51,118 bases of DNA from a bacterium (GTDB lineage: Bacteria > Acidobacteriota > Polarisedimenticolia > Polarisedimenticolales > Polarisedimenticolaceae): contig JAAELQ010000148.1 of NCBI GenBank assembly GCA_024226515.1, positions 1-51,118 on the forward strand, in the 5' to 3' direction. Positions 47,317 to 51,118 of the stretch are shown here, one piece after another (position 1 is the stretch's first letter; every line of letters starts with the position of its first letter). The position numbers and the translations under genes were made by a program. A model generated the notes under the pieces. The model was not told the DNA's origin. It did not search any database and worked only from the letters and a program-made list of their open reading frames with translations.

Positions 47317-49203
47317 ATGCTCGCACGTCACCGAACCTCCATCGTCGCGGGACTTCTGGCCGTCTTCCTCGTCGCCGGAGCGTTCTCGCTGACGCGCGAC
47401 TCGGCGACGTTCGACGAGACCGCCCACCTGCCCGCGGGCCTGAGCTACCTCGACCGCCACGATTTCCGCATGAACCCCGAGCACCCCCCGCTGTCCAAGG
47501 CCTGGGCCGCCCTTCCGCTGTGGATCGCCGGCTCCGCCGGGCCCGACTACAGCAGTCCGGCCTGGAACGGGTCCAGCCAGTGGGCATTCGGCTACGAGAC
47601 GCTCAACGGCCCGCTGGGCCGTCCCGAGCGGCGCGACCCGATGCGGCTGCTGGTTCCCGCGCGGATCGCCGTCCTGCTGGCTGGCGCCGCGCTGGGCCTG
47701 CTGCTGTGGCACTGGTCGTCCTCCGCGTGGGGCGTCGGCGCCGGACTGCTCACGCTGTTTCTCTACTGCCTCTCGCCGACGATCCTGGCCCACTCGCGGC
47801 TGGTCACGACCGACCTGCCGATCGCCATCGGCTTCTCGGCCGCGCTGTTCTCCAGCTGGAGGTTCTGCCGCTCGCCCTCCCCCGCGCGGCTGATCGTCCT
47901 CTCGCTCGCGCTGGCGCTCGCCATGCTGATCAAGTTCTCGGCGTTCCTGCTGTTGCCGGCGCTCGCGATCGTGGGCGGCGCCTGGGTCCTGGGCGCGCGC
48001 GGCAACCGGAGCGAGCTGCGTCGGCGCGTTCGCTGGGCGGCGCTCGCGATCCCGGTCTCGGGCGCGATCGTATACAGCGCGCTGTGGGCCGGCTACGGGT
48101 TTCGCTTCTCGGCCGCGGCGGACCCGGGCCACTCGCTGGACTGGAGCGTGGTGACGCGGCACGAGGGTCCGGCCGGGGCAGCGATCGACATCGCGCTCGA
48201 GAAACGGCTACTGCCCGAGGGCTACCTGTACGGCCTGGCCTACTTCCTGGGCGGAGCCGAGCGACGGGTCGCGTTCCTCAACGGCGAGCAGTCGTTGACC
48301 GGCTGGTGGTCCTACTTCCCGGAGGCATTCCTGATCAAGACCGCTCCGGCGCTGCTGATCCTCATCGGCTGGGCCGGCTTCGACGCGCTGCGAGCACGGC
48401 GCCGGCCCGGGTTCGACGCGCTGGTGCCGCTCGTCGGGATCGGGGTCTACACCGCCGCGTCGATCGCGGCGAACCTCAACATCGGCCACCGGCACCTCGT
48501 GCCGCTCTACCCGTTGATCTTCGTGCTCGTGGGGAACGTGGCGAACCGCGTCGGCGGTTCCCGGGCCGCCGGACGCCTGCTCGGCGTGATCCTGCTGTCG
48601 TACGCGGCCTCGTTCGCCGTCGCGACTCCACGGTACCTCTCGTACTTCAACCTCTCCGTCGGCGGCCCCGGGGCGGGGTGGCGCTACCTGGCCGACTCGA
48701 ACGTCGACTGGGGGCAGGACCTGATCCGGCTGCGTGGCTGGATGCGCGGGAACGGTGTCCAGCACGTCCACCTGGCCTACTTCGGCACAGCGGACCCCGC
48801 GGCGTACGGAATCCGTTTCCGCAAGGTCGTCCGCGTTCACGACTTTCACCCGGAGAGACCCGCGACGCGGCCCGGGCCGGGCGACGTCCTCGCCGTCAGC
48901 ACGAACCTGCTGCAGGGCGTGTACCTCGACCGCGACCGCGAGCTGGCCGAGGCGATGTTCGAGGCCGGTTGGACGACGCCGGCCCAGATCGTCGAGTACT
49001 CGGCGTTCCGCGACGAGTCGCTCGACGCGAGCCGCGACTACCCGGACTTCGGCGAGTGGATGGTCCGACTCGGGCGGATTTCCCCGGCGCAGCACGCGGA
49101 GCTCGTCGAAGGCTCGCTGTCGGGCTGGCTGGAGTCGCTGCGCGAGAGCACCGAGCCCGACGACCGGGTCGGCGACTCGATCTTTATATACCGACTGAAG
49201 TGA
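47317..49203 (+). CDS. GT39/PMT-like membrane glycosyltransferase
   Basis: 628 aa with about eleven hydrophobic helices. The first periplasmic loop has the ATFDETAHLPAGLSYL pattern with D33-E34, the acidic catalytic pair of polyprenyl-phosphate sugar transferases (dolichyl-phosphate mannosyltransferase/ArnT superfamily), followed by MNPEHPPLSKAWAALP, typical for this group. The C-terminal ~190 residues (DSNVDWGQDLIRLRGWMRGN onward) are a soluble domain often attached to such proteins. It should transfer a sugar from a lipid carrier to an envelope acceptor; both are unknown. Divergent from the GntR operon. Confidence 0.85.
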   Translation: MLARHRTSIVAGLLAVFLVAGAFSLTRDSATFDETAHLPAGLSYLDRHDFRMNPEHPPLSKAWAALPLWIAGSAGPDYSSPAWNGSSQWAFGYETLNGPLGRPERRDPMRLLVPARIAVLLAGAALGLLLWHWSSSAWGVGAGLLTLFLYCLSPTILAHSRLVTTDLPIAIGFSAALFSSWRFCRSPSPARLIVLSLALALAMLIKFSAFLLLPALAIVGGAWVLGARGNRSELRRRVRWAALAIPVSGAIVYSALWAGYGFRFSAAADPGHSLDWSVVTRHEGPAGAAIDIALEKRLLPEGYLYGLAYFLGGAERRVAFLNGEQSLTGWWSYFPEAFLIKTAPALLILIGWAGFDALRARRRPGFDALVPLVGIGVYTAASIAANLNIGHRHLVPLYPLIFVLVGNVANRVGGSRAAGRLLGVILLSYAASFAVATPRYLSYFNLSVGGPGAGWRYLADSNVDWGQDLIRLRGWMRGNGVQHVHLAYFGTADPAAYGIRFRKVVRVHDFHPERPATRPGPGDVLAVSTNLLQGVYLDRDRELAEAMFEAGWTTPAQIVEYSAFRDESLDASRDYPDFGEWMVRLGRISPAQHAELVEGSLSGWLESLRESTEPDDRVGDSIFIYRLK

Positions 49204-49214
49204 CCCACCGAACT

Positions 49215-49229
49215 GTCTCACCATGAGAC
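49215..49229. promoter_or_regulatory. Palindrome 1: GTCTCA-CCA-TGAGAC
   Basis: A perfect 6-bp inverted repeat with 3-nt spacer, 12 nt after the glycosyltransferase stop and about 190 bp upstream of the sigma-54-like site. The same arms and spacing recur at 49304-49318. Candidate activator-binding site. Confidence 0.55.
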
Positions 49230-49303
49230 CGTAGCAACGAAGTCGGCGTCTCACGCACAAACCTTTTTGTTTCATAGGTTTATCCCGTCAATCAGCCCTG
49301 GCC

Positions 49304-49318
49304 GTCTCACGCTGAGAC
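49304..49318. promoter_or_regulatory. Palindrome 2: GTCTCA-CGC-TGAGAC
   Basis: The same 6-bp arms and 3-nt spacing as palindrome 1, centred 89 bp further on. A third left half-site with the same spacer start (GTCTCACGC) is at 49248-49256. Spacing of about 100 bp to the sigma-54-like site is normal for an enhancer-binding protein. Confidence 0.55.
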
Positions 49319-49418
49319 AGCTCGCCCTTGCGGTCCGGGGGCCCGCGGCCCGCGAACGTCCGTTCAACCCCCTACAAACAAGGGACTTGTGCCGGGTGGC
49401 AACGCCGGCCCCCGCTCC

Positions 49419-49432
49419 GGCCCCGCACTTGC
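49419..49432 (+). promoter_or_regulatory. Sigma-54-like -24/-12 promoter for the subtilase
   Basis: GG (49419-49420), exactly 10 nt, GC (49431-49432), within CGGCCCC-GCAC-TTGCA, against consensus TGGCACG-N4-TTGCW. The -12 half is perfect, the -24 half partial. The ATG lies 63 nt downstream. Supported by the two upstream palindromes. Confidence 0.45.
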
Positions 49433-49495
49433 ACCTATGGGGGGCGACCACGAAATCGCCGAACGAAATCGGGTCGCTTGGGGGCAGAGAAGACC

Positions 49496-51118
49496 ATGAA
49501 GCACACACTGACCAACCTGATCTTGATCGCGAGCCTGTTCTCGGTGGTCCAGGCGGGGATCGTCGAGAACAAGCTTGCGGTCGACCTGCAGGGAAGCATG
49601 CGTGGAGCCACGGACGGTATCCCGGTCATCGTGACTTACGACGAGCACCTGTCGGAACGCCAGATCGCAACGCATGCCGGCGACAAGCTGCGCCGACTCT
49701 CGGGTGCGCTGGCGGGAAGCCTGTCGCCCGAGGAGATCGAAGAGCTGGCCGCCCGGCCGGGCGTCGTCTCGATCTCTCCCGACCGCACCGTGCGGGCCAA
49801 CATGGACACCGCGATCGAGACCCTGGGCTCGGACCTCGTGTTCCAGAACCTCGGGTATCTCGGCCGTGACGTCACGATCGCCTTGATCGACTCGGGGCTG
49901 ACGCCGAGCGCGGCGGTCCCCGCCCGGCGCATCGTCGCCAGCGTGGATTTCACCGGCAAGACCGAGACCGGCGCCGACGGCTTCGGCCACGGCACCCACA
50001 TCGCCGGGATCATCGGCGGCTCGGGGCGCCACGCTTCCGCGCGCGGGATCGCGCCTGGCGTGCGATTCGTGAACCTCAAGGTGCTGGACTCCGAGGGTGC
50101 CGGGAGCGCGAGCCACGTGATCGAGGCCATCGACTACGCGATCGCCCAGCGGGAGCGTTACGACATTCGCGTGATCAACCTCTCGCTCGGTCACCCCGTG
50201 CACGAGCCGTTCGTCACCGATCCGCTGAACCGCGCCGTGCAGCGCGCCTGGGCCGCCGGCATCCTCGTCGTCGCCTCGGCCGGCAACCGCGGGCGCGACG
50301 GCTACATGACGATCAACACGCCGGGCAACGATCCGTACGTGCTGACCGTCGGCGCGATGAACGACGTCAACACGGGCGACCGCTCGGACGACATCCCGAC
50401 GACGTACAGCAGTCGCGGCCCCTCGCGCGACCAGGTGCTGAAGCCGGACGTCGTCGCCTCCGGCAACCGCATCGTGTCGACGCTGGCCGCAGGCGCCCGC
50501 CTCGGCGACATCTATCCCGAGCGCGTCGTCGACCGCCGCTCCATCGAGCTATCCGGGACCAGCATGGCGGCCGGCATGGTCTCCGCGGTCGCCGCGATCC
50601 TGCTCGAGGTCAACGACAACCTGACGCCGGATCAACTGAAGGCCCTCGTCATGTACTCCGCCGAGTCGCGGCCCGAGACCGAGGTCTTCGAGACCGGCGC
50701 CGGCTACGTGAGCCTGACGCAGGCGCTCGCGATGACCGGCCCGTTCCGCTCCGTCAACTTCAACTCCGCGTCGCCGATCGTCGTGCGCGGCGAGGAGTCC
50801 TTCGAGATCGTCCCGGTGCCCTCGCTGCCGAAGCTGCGGACCCTGCGCAACGGCGGACGCGAGGCGACCCCGGCGGCGGCCCTGTGGTCCGACGCGGCCC
50901 TGTGGTCCGACACCGCGCTGTGGAACAACACGGCGCTGTGGACCGATGCGGCGCTGTGGACCGACGCGGCGCTGTGGTCCGACACGGCGCTGTGGACCGA
51001 CGCGGCGCTGTGGTCCGACGCGGCGCTGTGGTCCGACGCGGCGCTGTGGTCCGACGCGGCCCTGTGGTCCGACGCGGCCCTGTGGTCCGATGCGGCGCTG
51101 TGGTCCGACGCGGCGCTG
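49496..51118 (+). CDS. Secreted subtilisin-like (S8) protease with Trp hexapeptide-repeat tail (3' end outside window)
   Basis: At least 541 aa; the frame is open at the window edge. Signal peptide about 1-20 (NLILIASLFSVVQAG). Inhibitor-I9-like propeptide about 38-102 (VIVTYDEHLSERQIATHAGD, ending VVSISPDRTVRAN). S8 domain with complete triad D132 (ALIDSGL), H165 (GHGTHIAG) and S356 (GTSMAAGM; the usual Pro after SMA is Gly). After a short linker (GGREATPAA) come at least 13 ALWSDA-type hexads from residue 462 to the edge. Start ATG follows an AGAGAAG purine stretch. Long, regulatory-looking leader with palindromes and a sigma-54-like site. Protease identity is firm; the role of the tail is unknown. 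Confidence 0.93.
   Translation, partial: MKHTLTNLILIASLFSVVQAGIVENKLAVDLQGSMRGATDGIPVIVTYDEHLSERQIATHAGDKLRRLSGALAGSLSPEEIEELAARPGVVSISPDRTVRANMDTAIETLGSDLVFQNLGYLGRDVTIALIDSGLTPSAAVPARRIVASVDFTGKTETGADGFGHGTHIAGIIGGSGRHASARGIAPGVRFVNLKVLDSEGAGSASHVIEAIDYAIAQRERYDIRVINLSLGHPVHEPFVTDPLNRAVQRAWAAGILVVASAGNRGRDGYMTINTPGNDPYVLTVGAMNDVNTGDRSDDIPTTYSSRGPSRDQVLKPDVVASGNRIVSTLAAGARLGDIYPERVVDRRSIELSGTSMAAGMVSAVAAILLEVNDNLTPDQLKALVMYSAESRPETEVFETGAGYVSLTQALAMTGPFRSVNFNSASPIVVRGEESFEIVPVPSLPKLRTLRNGGREATPAAALWSDAALWSDTALWNNTALWTDAALWTDAALWSDTALWTDAALWSDAALWSDAALWSDAALWSDAALWSDAALWSDAAL
50879..51118 (+). repeat. Tandem 18-bp repeat encoding ALWSDA hexapeptides
   Basis: Thirteen full units plus AL are visible, in the order ALWSDA, ALWSDT, ALWNNT, ALWTDA, ALWTDA, ALWSDT, ALWTDA, then six identical ALWSDA. 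Ala-Leu-Trp is invariant; positions 4-6 vary as S/T/N, D/N, A/T. The later units are almost identical in DNA too (GCG CTG TGG TCC GAC GCG), pointing to recent expansion. The array continues beyond the window. Confidence 0.97.

Overview
The window is about 51 kb of dense, very GC-rich bacterial DNA holding 36 protein-coding genes that I can support. I see no rRNA, tRNA, CRISPR array, insertion sequence or phage gene. The cell is a Gram-negative (diderm) bacterium: there is a TolC-type outer-membrane channel, a LolA-like lipoprotein carrier, an outer-membrane beta-barrel protein and several lipoprotein signal peptides. It makes menaquinone by the futalosine route (mqnD) and controls groESL through a CIRCE element. 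The mix of FG-GAP and MopE-like surface proteins, an ACE-like M2 peptidase and a subtilase with Trp-rich hexapeptide repeats suggests Acidobacteriota or a related delta-type lineage. That placement is inference; no marker here settles it.

Layout. (1) 0.1-19.3 kb is a cell-surface and secretion region. It has a giant LEPR-XLL/DUF4347/RTX-like protein, divergent TolC and periplasmic-adaptor genes, a 2011-residue FG-GAP plus MopE-repeat protein with a small partner, a lipoprotein, an outer-membrane beta-barrel protein, a multi-pass membrane protein and a second FG-GAP protein. (2) 19.3-20.0 kb is a VapBC-type toxin-antitoxin pair behind an AT-rich, near-consensus promoter. (3) 20.1-24.9 kb is a protein-quality-control block: an unusual Clp-like AAA+ ATPase with an uncharacterised partner, divergent from groES-groEL. 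(4) 25.0-28.1 kb has a DMT transporter, a small exported protein, an M20 amidohydrolase and a parvulin-like protein. (5) 28.2-33.9 kb is a tight five-gene operon: mqnD, ygfZ, an M2 peptidase lipoprotein, a His-rich membrane protein and a TPR protein. (6) 33.9-40.9 kb has an HDAC-family deacetylase, LolA, a HEAT-cyclophilin lipoprotein, an HD-GYP response regulator, a radical SAM protein and a hotdog-fold protein. (7) 40.9-47.3 kb has polA and a GntR-ABC ATPase-permease operon in which the permease carries a beta-propeller. (8) 47.3-51.1 kb has a GT39-like membrane glycosyltransferase and a subtilase that runs off the window edge.

Best leads for something new: the subtilase with 13 visible tandem copies of the hexapeptide ALWSDA, preceded by two identical-arm palindromes and a sigma-54-like site; the AAA+/partner pair beside groESL with an altered P-loop; the ABC permease-propeller fusion; and DNA polymerase I with both a degenerate proofreading site and an insertion in its 5'-nuclease domain. 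Many genes overlap their neighbours by 1-11 nt (GTGA, ATGA, TAATG), and two start codons are TTG placed by good Shine-Dalgarno sequences.
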